From the NCBI GenBank assembly GCA_003833135.1, contig QZLH01000053.1, positions 103,106 to 167,105 on the forward strand: a DNA stretch of 64,000 nucleotides, written 5' to 3'. This DNA is from Oehlia diaphana (Eukaryota > Glomeromycota > Glomeromycetes > Glomerales > Glomeraceae). Below the pieces are notes generated by a model. The model was not told where the DNA came from. It worked only from the letters and a program-made list of their open reading frames with translations, and ran no database searches. The position numbers were made by a program, and so were the translations under genes. Below, piece by piece: positions 47,469 through 59,600 of the stretch (its first letter is position 1; each line of letters begins with the position of its first letter).

Positions 47469-49559
47469 TTTTTTCTTTTTTTTTTTTTAAAGAAAAAAAA
47501 TGGGAGAGAGTTTTTTTTTTTAAAAAAAAAAAAGAGAGAGAACGTATTATTATTGAAATTTTTTTTACAATGAAGAACTTAAATTGGAAATGATATTCAT
47601 TCAAATTTAAATTAACTTGTGCATAATATTTATTATATACAGTTTTAAAATTTCGGAATTGTTCGGAATTTCACAAAAAAAAAATCCCCTGAGAAATTAT
47701 CCTGTTTAAGTCAATTAATATTAAGAAAGAGAATTAATTTACGGTAGTATTATAATTTTAAGAATTTTAATGAAAACACAAAAGTGAACTTATTACTTTA
47801 TATAATCACTAATTAAGTGCTTAATACTGTAATGTATTTCCTTATTTAATACACACAGGCCACGATTATCAATCCGAAAAAGTTACTTGTAACTTACGGG
47901 TTTCATTACATTGGGAAAGAAAAAGAACGATCGACAACATAATTATATAATAAGAGAACCTTTTTCAAAGGTCGTATTACATTTGGTGAAACTATTTAAA
48001 GAAACTTTTTTTTATTAATTTAGACAAATTGTTGTTTTAATGAATGGGCTTTCAATTACTGTATCTGTTATATCAATTTCTCAACATTATTACCGCAGAA
48101 GATTCGATAAGCTTTTTATAAGCTTATTTATATAATACTTGCGATAATATACAGTAGCTCATTGGATTATGTATTTATGTTATAAATTAAGATCAAACCG
48201 GTAGTGAAAACAATCTTAACCGAACCAATTATGAGAGAAAGCGATTTTGTTTGTTTGTTTGTTTGGGAAGTAATTGAGCTGTATTCCGAATGTTTACAAC
48301 AATTATTGTTATTGTTCAAGTTATAATTGAGGTTATTTTCAAATATATGATTATTAATTGATATAAGTCGTCATTTTAGATGTTTGACGATGTGTGCTGT
48401 AATATTATAATTATTAATGTTTGGATGTAATTTATAATAGTCTCGATTGGAATACGAATGAAAAAACTGTACCACATTAAAGAATGATTTTACGAAACAT
48501 GACGTATTTCACGTGATTTCCGCATAAAATTGATCCTATCACGAAAAAGTTAATATGAGAGGAAAAAAAAAATGTCTTCCACATTACTCTATATCATAAT
48601 CGTTTATTGTTCTTGGTTCATTATCACTGTAATTACTCAATCATTTTGCTAGAAAAAAGAGGAATTAATTATATTTATAAATTTTTGATTCCTCTAATTT
48701 AATAAAAAATTCTTTTAAAATTATCTAATCTATTACTAATTGGAGATTATTAAATATGATAAGATTTATTTTTATCAAGACTCATATAAAAGGTAGTGTA
48801 AATTTTTTTCTTTTAAATTGGTAAAATTGCATAATTTTATTTATAATTTTTGATTCCTAGAAATTATAAGATCGGATCAGCTGTATGAATCTCTCTCAAA
48901 TTTTGATAATACGACAATATGAATGAATATTCTTGGTTCAAAGTTTTAATTTGATAAGATCATCTCTGTAATAAATTTTTTACATTTTGATATTTTAATA
49001 AATTATTAAAAAAAGATTTATATAATTTTTTTTATAATTTTAAAAGTATTTTTAACAAGAAGATAATTCTCATTACCGTTCATTATTTAATTATTCATGT
49101 AATTACATGTCAACTTTTTTTCCTTAGAATTGTTCAAAATATTTGAAGCAATCGTTATATCGTTCTTCATTATTTAACTTGTAATTTAAATCAAATGAAG
49201 TTACGCGTGATCGCTAATCGATTTATTTTATAAAGGATCAAATAAATTGATATATATTAGCTTTTACATTATGTTTTGATTCTCAACCATGAGAATCGAC
49301 AAAAAATAATTATATTTATTATTTTTTTTTATTAATTATTTATTAATGTCAACAATTTAATATGAAATATTCAATACATAGAATTTTTTTTATACTGTAC
49401 ATTCATTATATTTCATTACAATTTCTAAACTAGGTAAAATACACGTTTAAATAAATTGTTATAAGAACTAACATTTAAACAAATAAACAATTAATTAATC
49501 TACTGTAAGTTAAAACAATTAATATAAAAAAACTAGCCTGCTAGCCGTTTTTTAAATTA
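47469..49559. other. Intergenic AT-rich region between F-box and SH3 genes
   Basis: No gene or recognisable repeat family was seen. A simple TTTG repeat lies at about 48250-48265. The stretch 47470-47540 with opposed A and T runs directly upstream of the F-box ATG is probably its promoter/5' UTR. Confidence 0.5.
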
Positions 49560-52060
49560 TTAAAAAGCTCTAACAGCATCATCCATTATTTGATCCAGTT
49601 CCTGGAAAAAAGAAATAAATTATTAATACAATAATGAAATTTTAAATAAAATGATTTCTTTATAAAATTTACCTGTTCTAATTTATCAAGTTCATCATTA
49701 ACATTTGAAAATACAGCTTTAATTTCATCTAAAATTTCTGTGGGTTTAATTTGTTCTAAAATCTTTTCTGGATCATCGTTCAAGTGCCACCCGCTCCTAC
49801 GTCTTTCTTTTAATTCTAACATATTAACACCTGATCTTACTAAAACTAATAGTTCTTGTAAACCAAAATCATCTGTTAATATCCAATCATTTTCTGTTGA
49901 TGATGATGATATAGAAGACGGTCTTCTTTTTCGTGTTGGTGTAGAAGATTCCGTCGTATTTATGGAATTCACTGAACTAGCTGATGCTGCAGAAGGTGAT
50001 CTCTTCTTTGTTTTAGTTACTATTGTTCTTGATGGTAGATCACTAATTTTTTCAGCAGATTCCGATTCCAAATCTATAGATTCACTTTTAGATTCATTGT
50101 TCTTAACTGTTTGAAGTTCATTTTTATCCTTGGAAGTAAATTCGTTAGAATTTGTTACATTTTTATTCTTATTTGTTTGATGCTTACGGTTTTTAATTGC
50201 ACCAGTACCATAATAACCTTTCCTAACCTTATTTAATACACGTTCTATTCTATCTTCCATTGACTGTGTTACTTGAGAATTATTATCATTAACCATCTTT
50301 TCTAAAATATCCACGTTTTGTGTGCTTCTTCTATATTGTACCTTTTTATTAATGAATGAAGGTGTACCAGGAGAAAGTCCATTTTCATTAGAATCTTCTG
50401 TAGATGAACTTGGTGATGGTTCCTTGGTAGATTCTGATTCATCAGCTGTCACACTTAATACTTCATCATCACCCCAAATATCTTCAATAATATCACTAAT
50501 ATCAATCTCTCCACCTTCAGCTGGAATAAAAGAATATCGTATTTTTGATCCGAATATTCTAGAACTTCTAATGGATCCAATTCTTGTGAGAATGTCCACT
50601 CCTTCTGCATTTTTTCGTGCAGAAATGATCGATTTTTGTTTAGCTCGACTATATTTACGCTGTTGTTCTATTAATTGTTTCTTGGATAGGAATTCATTAT
50701 TTTCTTTGTTAGAATTCGAACCCTGTGTCGTTGGAGAATTTAGTTTCATTTCTCGTGTGATACGATTTATTTCAGAGGCTGATGGCATAGAACGTTGGTG
50801 CCGATCTTCAGGTCGTAAAAGTCGTAAAACAAATATAGGTTCATCAGGACGATAATCCAATGTTAGCGATGAGCTTGAATCAAAAGATTCAATTGATAAA
50901 TGGTAAAGATTTGGCGGTGAAGGATATACTGAAACTAAATTTATCCCAGGATCCAATAATTTTTCTGATAGAATGTTTTAATAAGCAAATAAATTAAATT
51001 AATATCCATATCATTTAAATACAACAAAATCAATTTAATTAAATATTTAATTACCTTCACCATCAACGATAACCATAAGTCTATAACGAGGGTTTCCTTC
51101 ATCATCATCTAATATTCGTTCACCATCATCAACAATACCATCAAGAATTCCGAACTTTTCCATTGCTTTTTCTATAACATTACTAACAGTAGCCATCCCT
51201 GACACGACCATAGTTTTCTCTTTGGGTTTTGCTTCTTCTCTTGAACGTCTCCGTGCAGCTTTTTCAGCAAGATGTTTTGGCACAGACATAGAAGTTCTTG
51301 GAATTGTTGGTCCTTTGGAGCGCAAATTAGTGGGTAAATCATCTGCGTATATTAAAACACGGATACGTAATTTCTTTTCACCAGATCGACTATTTCTCTT
51401 TACTTTTTTATTCAAATAGAAAGTGACATTATTTTTATCATCATGTAGTCCCAGATTTTTTATTGTCGCATGAGTAGAAATATTTGAAAGTGTTGAAGAA
51501 ACTGACGAGATGGAACTTCTTCTAACAGTTGGTAATGGAACTGTATATGAGGAAGTTAGAGTTTTGAATATTTCAAGAGGATGATCGTGAGGCATTAAGT
51601 GAGCAATCTCTGAAAAAAATAAAAAAAAATTTAACAAATATAATTTTATCACAATGAAATATAAACATTATATAGACACCAACCTCCGTCAACTTCTTTA
51701 ATTGTAATATAATAATCATCCCAGTTTTCTTCACTATCTAATTTGAATCGAGTTAACGCTTGTTTGATAAGCGCAGAAGCTGTTGTTGTTTGACTTAATA
51801 ATACAATCTTGAAATCCACATCTGATTGAATGTTTTGTCCTGCAAAAACTCGAAGAACATTATACAGTGGAGTAGCAGGTGTTGCGGGAGTTGCAGGTGT
51901 TTGTACCGAGTTTTCAGATTGAGTATATTGTTGAACTCTTATAGGCGATGGGATTTTCTTATTTTGTTGAACCTGTGCGGGTCGAACAGTACCACTACCT
52001 TGTTGTATTTGATCTTTTCTTGATTGTTGAAATTGCTGATGCTGTTGTTGTTGCTGCTGC

Positions 52061-52092
<32 letters not shown>

Positions 52093-53274
52093 CTGCTGTT
52101 GCTGCTGTTGTAGTTGCTGCTGTTGTAGTTGCTGTTGTTGCTGTTGTTGCTGTTGTAGTTGCAGCAATTGCTGTTGCTGCTGCTGTTTTTGTTGCAATTG
52201 CTGCTGCTGTTGTTGCTGTTGTTGTTGCTGCAATTGCTGCTGCTGTTGTTGCTGCTGTTTTTGTTGCAATTGCTGTTGCTGTTGTTGCTGCTGCTTTTGT
52301 TGCAATTGCTGTTGCTGTTGTTTTTGTATACTTCCCTGATTAGGTTGTTGCTGTTGAGAATTTTGTTGTTGAATAGAAGGTTGTCCATACAATGACGGTT
52401 GTTGAGGACGGGATTGCACACGTACTTGAGCTGCTTGAGGTTGGATAGAATCTAATCTAGGTTGATATAATTGTTGTTGTGATTGAGGTTGATTTTGTTT
52501 ACCAGAATTAACATTAGATTGAGAAGTTGGAGGAGATTTAACAGGTTTTTCATCGTTTCTCTTTTTTCTCCTAAAGAGGTTCTTCATAAAACCTTTTTCT
52601 TTCTTCTTTTCATCTTTCTTTGGTTTCTTTATCTCTGCAACTTCAGCTATTCTGTTATATTCTTCGAGGTTTGTAATAGCAGTGCCTTGTTTTCGTTTAA
52701 AACCGCCTTCATCATCATCATCAGAGAAATCCATAAAGTCACTACCTAATTGAGGAGTTAAATTTATTTTGATGGTCTCAGTTACGTCATCAATTTCTGG
52801 GGGGAATTCAACACTAGGTGGAGGTATTGGAGCACCAGTTTCTTGAATTATCGGACCAGTTGGTTTTCTATTTTGTATTTGACGTTGAAATAGACTCGGT
52901 TCTTCACTAGATTGTCGAAGAGACATATCAAGACTTTGTTTATCATTCATATTTTGAATATCATTGTTATTATTTATATTTTGAACGTTGTTTTTATTTT
53001 GAACGTTGTTTATATTTTGAACGTTGCTTATATTTTGAATATCGTTTATATTTTGAGTATCATTTATATTTTGAATTGATTGCTGCTGATACATTTGTTG
53101 AGTATTGGCATCAGATTCCATTTTATTATCTATATTATTTTGCATTTGGTCTTCTACTAATTGAGTTGTAGTAGTAGTTATTAAACTTGCTTGATCAGTA
53201 ATTGAAGTACTTGAAGTGTCTTTATCTTGATTATTTAAACTTTCAATTTCTTCTGGTTCATCAACAATTTCTAA

Positions 53275-53306
<32 letters not shown>

Positions 53307-54163
53307 CTTCCTCATAATGTTCCACTAAAGTTCTATCATCAACATCTCGTTCTTCTCGTTCCTCTTCTTCATAATCAAGATCTTCAACATCATCATCCTC
53401 AAAATATTCATCAAATTCTTCATCATAATAATCATCTTCTTCTGCCACAACATATACTGGTGAAGTAAATTTAACACCTTTAGAATCATTTGGTGGCTTT
53501 TGATTCAAGTCTTCTTCTCTATTATTTACTGACGAGGATAACTTTTTTTTAAAAAATAGAAAAAATAAAAAAAATTTTTTAGTAAATAAAAGAAAAAAAA
53601 AAGACCAAATATGATTCGATTAAATAAAATCAATAAAATCTCACGTTAACATTACGATGTTTATTTAATCTCGCCAATCTCTCATATGGAGTCTAAGAAA
53701 ATATATATGTAAATATATTAATTATGATCACTCGAATAACAAAATCAAAACCAAAAAAAAAAAAAAAAATTTAAATTTAAAAATTCACCTCAATATTTTC
53801 GGCAGGTATATAACCAACTTCTTCATTTTTTAAAACTTTAACCAACCACCAATAACTATTTGAATCATCCAATAAAGTTAAAGAATCACCTTTTTCAACA
53901 CTAGCTTGACCTTCAACAGTAGCTTGAAAAGTATGTAAAGCGTATACTAAATCAAAATCAATATCTTCATCAGGTATTGAAGGTGAAGAAGTTAATTCAT
54001 CATCATCTTCACTATCAATATTATTATTAATATCATTCCCTTCTATAGAATTATCATCAGAATCCGTATCATTATTCCGATTTTTTTGTATTGATGATTT
54101 ATTAATTCTTTGACCTTTTGCTGCAGCTTCTGTATCAATTGAAAGATTATGTTGTCTTAACAT
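49560..54163 (-). CDS. SH3-domain protein with two RA/ubiquitin-like modules and a long poly-Q tract (probable polarity scaffold)
   Basis: Six exons join exactly in frame to 1389 residues: 53789-54163, 53645-53692, 51684-53541, 51055-51609, 49673-50964 and 49560-49601. Residues ~73-130 are an SH3 domain (VYALHTFQATVEGQASVEKG, then NSYWWLVKVLKNEEVGYIPA), followed by the conserved extension TPYERLARLNKHRNV. That extension is shared with fungal Tea4/Bud14-type polarity proteins. After an acidic, Asn/Gln-rich stretch come a glutamine tract (~545-645), an RA-like fold (~705-765, NVLRVFAGQNIQSDVDFKIV .. DDYYITIKEVDG) and a second one (~795-960, KLRIRVLIYADDLPTNLR .. RYRLMVIVDGEGEKLL). The C-terminus (~1290-1389) is helical and ends MDDAVRAF. 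SH3 binds proline motifs and RA domains bind Ras-type GTPases, so a cortical scaffold linking small GTPases to growth sites is inferred. Donor 3 is the less usual GTTGGT. No symbol is assigned. Confidence 0.85.
52025..52335 (-). repeat. CAG/CAA trinucleotide tract coding about 100 glutamines
   Basis: Within exon 3 of the SH3 gene, CAA and CAG codons alternate with only Leu, Lys and a few other residues between them. The mixed codons and internal sub-repeats (QLQQKQQQQQQQQ-like, three times or more) suggest growth by duplication of blocks rather than pure slippage. Long frames on the opposite strand rich in Ala/Val or Leu are shadows of this tract. Confidence 0.9.
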
Positions 54164-56617
54164 TTTTTTTTTTTTTATTTCTCTCTCTCTCTTATATAAT
54201 AATAAAAATAATAAAATAGCTAAATATACAGATTTACTTTTTTTGAAATGCTATTTTTCCCTTTTTCTCAAAAAATGTTATTTAATTCGGTTCATTATAA
54301 ATATTTGAACGTTAAAATTTAACAAGTAAAGTTTCGTATGTCGGTAAAAATAACAATGCAAAAAAAAAAATTTTTTTTTTTTTTATGAATCGTCGATTAA
54401 ACTTTTTAAAATATAAGTTTATTTTTTTTTTTTTCTATCCAAGAAAAAAAAATAAATAAAATAAAATAAATAATATTTTCTAAATAGAATGATTAAAGAA
54501 TATAATAATTTATAAATTCTTTTATTGTTAAATGAATAAAAGGCTTCTTAAATAAAATACTTTTTTTTTTTTGCTAAGTAGAAAATTAAAATTTAAAATT
54601 AAAAATAACCAAATAATGCAACTTTTTCCGTTTTAAATTGTTAATGATTTGCGCGTGCTAATAAGAAAAACGCGTGGTACCTGTGGTACTACATGTTTTT
54701 TCGTATTGTGATACATGGCATTATAATTATTTTTAATAAATATATAATATGAAATATCCAATCAGTCGAACTAGTTCATCGAATTTGGGTGTTCAAACAA
54801 TTTCCAAATAAAGGATGAAATTTATCAATTTACGGTAATGACCGACAATTATCAAAATTCCGGCCACTTTTTTTAAACTACGTTTCATACGGGGTCTAAA
54901 GTGCTCACGTCATAAAAAAATAATATAGTGCATTATCTGATACGCCATTTACTTATTTTGTTTAATCGTCCCGTTAGAAAATCATTTTTTATTATTCGTT
55001 AAAAATTTCATTATCCCGATCACTATTTAAATTCTGTACTAAAAATGAATTTTTATTATTTGTCCTTCCATAGGGATCGATTATAATAGTCTGGTCACTT
55101 CTTTGAGATTACCATGTTTTGAGACTTTTGAGCTCCATATTGGTCGATCAAACTAATCGGACAGAAATGATTGATCCTCTGATCCATTTAACTCGTTTCC
55201 TCTTTTAAAAATTTTAGAAACTAATTACCGAACTATAATAGAATGTAAATAAAACAATTGATTATCACACAAAGACTAAAATTAATGTAATAAATAAATA
55301 ACCATTTATCCTCATAAAAACAATAATTAAAATATATATTGAAAATATTACCGTATATCATACCCCAGGTATTTTGGGGTCGATTGTCACTGTACCCAGG
55401 GGTTTACGAAATTTTTTATTATAAATGAAGGGTTTTAAAAACTTGTAGTAGAGTATATAGTAAATTAGTACGGTACGATATGATGAAAGGTACGATCAAC
55501 AAATATAAAGGTATGATTGGCATGATTATAATCATACCGTTATATTTAATAGTCACGATACTTTAACCTTTTGGGTATGATAATTGAATTATTTTCCCCT
55601 GCGTAACCGTGAAAAGTATCATTTTTCATGTGACCACCCATTTTATTCATCGCAAGGCATCACACTCATATCTCACGTATGCATGTGCACGTGACCATTA
55701 CGTTTTCGTTTCTTTTTGACCAGACCCGTTTTTTGTGATCTTAATATGAATAGACCATAGGGTTTTTTAGTTGTATATATATATATACATATATCTTTAT
55801 TATGATCCTTTTGTTCTTTTATTTTTGTTTTACAACAACATACAATCACAGGTTCACGAGCTGAGTTGATCACAATGCAGAGAACTCTTTAACGTTTGAT
55901 CATGAATTGTGACTTAAATACGGGTGCCAGTCCATAAGAAGCAAGAAATCATATAACCAAAACAACATTTGTAAAGCAGAATCCTAAACATATTTTGAAA
56001 AGTTTGTTTACATTTACAATTAGAGCGATTACCTATTGGGCATAGCACAAAATAGAACATTGAAACATTCATTAATGTAAGGTTATACGTACATTATCTA
56101 GTATAATCGGTATTCTCGACGCATTCAGACTTCTCAATTATGATACCCGTATATATTTTCGACAATTGAAGATACTGTATTCTCAATCGTGGATAAGATA
56201 ACCTGACTATTATAATTTAACCATGACTATTCTCTTTTAGATTATGTGCCTAGATGAGATGAGAAAATGATAAGAATAATTAGAAAGTGAATTAATTTAT
56301 ACTGTATATCACTTCTGAGATCAAAAGTCTGTTTAGTAATTTGCAACTAGACTCACTAGAGTATGCCTAGTTTGACTTAATTACATTTGATTAGTAAAAA
56401 AGGTTCACAGAAAATTATATACTTCTAATACTCAAAGTTTCTTAGAAGGCTTAATAACCATGTTAAATTTACTGTATCATTATAGCTGATACCCGAATAT
56501 ATGAATATTATTATTTTAATTTAGTTAATCTTTATATCACTTTGCGACTTAATTCAAGAAATTTGAAACCAAAAAGGAAACCTTTAGTCATGAGGTCATA
56601 ACATAACACAAAAGCCG
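54164..56617. other. Intergenic; distal part is the 5' flank of kinase copy G
   Basis: 54164-55030 is AT-rich with homopolymer runs, presumably the promoter of the SH3 gene. 55360-55400 has a short hairpin (ACCCCAGGTATTTTGGGGT). From about 56040 to 56560 the sequence matches the flanks of copy E and locus H (for example GTTATACGTAC.TTATCTAGTA and GATAAGAATAATTAGAAAG). No gene was seen. Confidence 0.5.
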
Positions 56618-56805
56618 GTCCGAAATGTGTGTGTCGTTCACAACTATAATAGGAAGGGGTGATGTTTACGCGTAACTAATCACGTGCAAGCACGAGTTCA
56701 AAAACACTAATTATCTGAGGGACTTAGAATCTTCGTAATAAATTTCTTATTTGTCACTCGTTATTTGTCACCGTGATCGGCCTAACTTTTACACACATTT
56801 CGGAC
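56618..56805. mobile_element. 188-bp MITE with perfect 15-bp TIRs, inserted in the kinase G upstream block
   Basis: GTCCGAAATGTGTGT at 56618-56632 is the exact reverse complement of ACACACATTTCGGAC at 56791-56805. The insertion cuts the family upstream block directly after TCATGAGGTCATAACATAAC plus ACAAAA: the words that follow in copies B and C (TTCTAAATTAAGG) are missing, and element sequence starts instead. The interior is GC-richer and has no open frame. The target duplication is unclear. Confidence 0.75.
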
Positions 56806-56996
56806 GTGCAATATAAAATGGATGTTTTCGTAACACCCACCTTTTCTTTGCCCCTATTTTTTTAATTCTTTTTTTGCTTCACAATTCGGATTCTAAATTG
56901 CTTTCTTTTTACAAAAATTTATAAAAACTTGCAAGTATATTCGCTAAAACAAAATAATCATTAAAACAATAATCGTTATTTTTTAATTATCTATAA

Positions 56997-58870
56997 ATGG
57001 ATACGACTAAACAAAATATAAATATAATAGAAAATAATTCTAAAACTGGTGCTAAAAATTTATGGAAAGAATGTGATGACGATTGTCAGGTAAATTCATT
57101 ATCATCAATAACAATGAAATAATATAATTCTTATTAAAAAATCTTTTCTTTTAATCATTTATTTAATAGATGCACGCTACAATTTTTTCCATTGAATCAG
57201 ATGAAACTAGTTATCTTCTTAAAAAAATAAATATTATTGATTTAGAAAAAAGAAAAGAAGTTTACGGAGTGTGTGGAGAATGTAATGAACCAGGTACAGG
57301 AGTTCAATGGTGTCAACCTTGTAATGCTAAAAGATTTAAGGAAAATTTTAAAAATTGGACTAGTGGAAATAAAAATATTGATGAATTAATACAACAATCA
57401 CAACTTAATGCTTTCATTAACATAAAATGTCTTGAATGGATACCTTTTGAAAGATTTGAAAATGTTACCTATCTTACTAGAGGTGGTTTTAGTAAAATTT
57501 ATAAGGCTGACTGGCCTGAAGGAAATATTGATTATTGGGATATTGAAAATCAAGAATTGGTCCGAGAATCAAATGTAAAAGTTGTATTAAAAAGTTTAGA
57601 TAATTCATCTAATATGAGTAATGATTTTTTGAATGAGGTAATTAAATAAATATTACTCTAAAGTTAATATTCGTGATTTAATGTATATTTATAAACAAAA
57701 TTTTTCTTTTTACTATTGTTAGATTAAATATTATATTTCAGGCCATTTTTATTGTATTCAAACTGTTATATGTTATGGTATAACTAAAGATCCAGATACT
57801 AAAGATTATATGATGGTTTTACATTATTATAAGGATGGAAATTTGAGAAATAATTTAATGAATGATTTAGAATATAAAAATAAAATTCTATATTTATATT
57901 GTATTATAGATGGGCTTTCAACTATTCACAACACTGGAAGAGTTCATAAAGATTTTCATTCGGGCAACATATTAATTTTAGATGATTTCCCATTTATTAG
58001 CGATTTAGGAATGTGTCAACCAGTAAATGATAATGAGCGAAAAGGAGTTTATGGAGTAATACCTTATATGGCACCAGAAGTTTTACGTGGATATCAATAT
58101 ACAAAAGCAGCAGATATTTACTCATTTGGAATAATAATGAATGAACTTATGTCAGAAGAAATTGCTTTTAATGATATTCCTCATGATCGTACTTTGGCCG
58201 TTAAAATATGTAAAGGATTTAGACCAAAAATTTCTGAAGATACACCAAAATTAATTGCAGATTTGATTATTAAATGTTGGGATGCTAAAGCAGAAAATAG
58301 ACCAACTGCTAAAGAATTATGTCAAATAATGCTGACATATAGGCAGGAAATTAATGATGAAGATGGCGAAATTTATTCTCAAATAAAAGAATGTGAAAAA
58401 ATTAAAGAGAATAGATCAAAAAACAGAACAAAAGAAAACAAATCTAAAAATATTCAAACGCACCCACAAGCAATTTATTCTAGCAGACTTTTAAATTTTG
58501 AAAATCTTCCAGAACCAGTAAATTCAACCGATTATTTAACTTCATTTCAAGGTAAATTAAATAAATTAATATGTAAATATATTTTTATAAATTTATTTAT
58601 TTATTTATTTTTTTATTAGAGCCCGTTTCATCAACATCAGCAAATCCAAGTAAGTATTATATACTTCGCGTTATTAAAGATTATTATGATTATTATAATA
58701 ATATTTAATTTTCAATTTATTAATAGTTTCTGAATGCTTGGATATTGAATTAAATGAATTAGGCAAGATATTTGTTTTTAAATATGTGAAATTACGTCAA
58801 TTTAATTTAATTAATTAATAATTTATTTATTTATTTATTTTAAGTAGATCTCAATCAAGACGATGAATGA
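56997..58870 (+). CDS. Zinc-ribbon protein kinase, copy G (intact; one GC-AG intron)
   Basis: Six exons in frame, 492 residues: 56997-57089, 57170-57637, 57723-58551, 58620-58649, 58727-58762 and 58848-58870. The ribbon CGEC...WCQPC, the loop LTRGGFSKIY, the lysine in KVVLKSL, HKDFHSGNIL, SDLGMCQP and MAPEVLRG are all present. The tail contains SRLLNFENLPEPVNS and the last exon reads DLNQDDE. Intron 5 begins GCAAGA where the other copies have GTAAGA. GC-AG introns are normally spliced, so I treat the gene as intact; if it were not spliced, only the last residues would change. The leader starts MDTTKQNINIIENNSK like copy E, and exon 3 has the same short activation segment, so G belongs with E. 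A MITE lies 190 bases upstream of the ATG. Confidence 0.87.
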
Positions 58871-59600
58871 ATTTTACAGTAAATTAGTTTATTTCGAAAT
58901 TTTTAGTAATTTCTTTTTTATTATATATTATTTCATTTTTTATAAATTCTTTTTCATAACTTAATTTTCTTTAGAAAAAAAAAAATGCAAAAAAACTATA
59001 AAATTTAAAATTTAAAAAAAATCTATTATACAATATAACGAGCGGAAGTTGTAAATCGTACGATTTTATTGAATCAAAGAAAAATAAAGTTTGAAATACA
59101 TAATAAATCCTCCATCGTATCGTCCCTACCTATTTTGTTCTCTATAATGAGACGAATTGTTTGTTATATACATGAAAATATAGTTACTTACTCGGTACTC
59201 GGTTTAATATTCTTTGACCACATTTTTTATATTAATCCTGTACTTAAGTTAATTCCCATGATTCTAGATCTTTATCAGCATTACCATAAAAAAAATTTGT
59301 TGTTGATGAAATTATTTGATTAACCTATAAAAGTATAGAAGTACAATTTGTATTAACTAAATTTACGTTATCCTAGAATAAAATTATATTAAACAAATAT
59401 AAGTCTGTTAACTTAAAAAATTATTTTGTATTAAATTATTTTTGGTAATTACTAATTATATTTCGATCGTAAAACAATTTGTATGTATTTCTTCATCGGC
59501 AAAAAAATGTTAAAAAATTTAAATACTACATTTAACTGTAATAGACTGCGTATTTATTAACTTGATTTAGTTTTTGTTCTTATACATTATACTACCAATA
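58871..59600 (+). other. 3' flank of copy G, shared with loci D, E and H
   Basis: The stretch to about 59155 contains TTTTTAGTAATTTCTTTTTT, ATACAATATAACGAGCGGAA and GTTGTAAATCGTACGAT. The same words in the same order follow locus H (62820-63010), and reversed they follow D and E. Beyond that, nothing was recognised. The 84-residue frame at 59069-59323 starts in the shared flank and is not a credible gene. Confidence 0.5.

Noticed and set aside
52025..52335. CRISPR-like or satellite array
   Set aside because: The regular spacing is a trinucleotide coding repeat with no spacers.
51948..52395. Long alanine/valine- or leucine-rich frames opposite the SH3 gene
   Set aside because: They are complements of the CAG/CAA tract, without starts, splice sites or domains.
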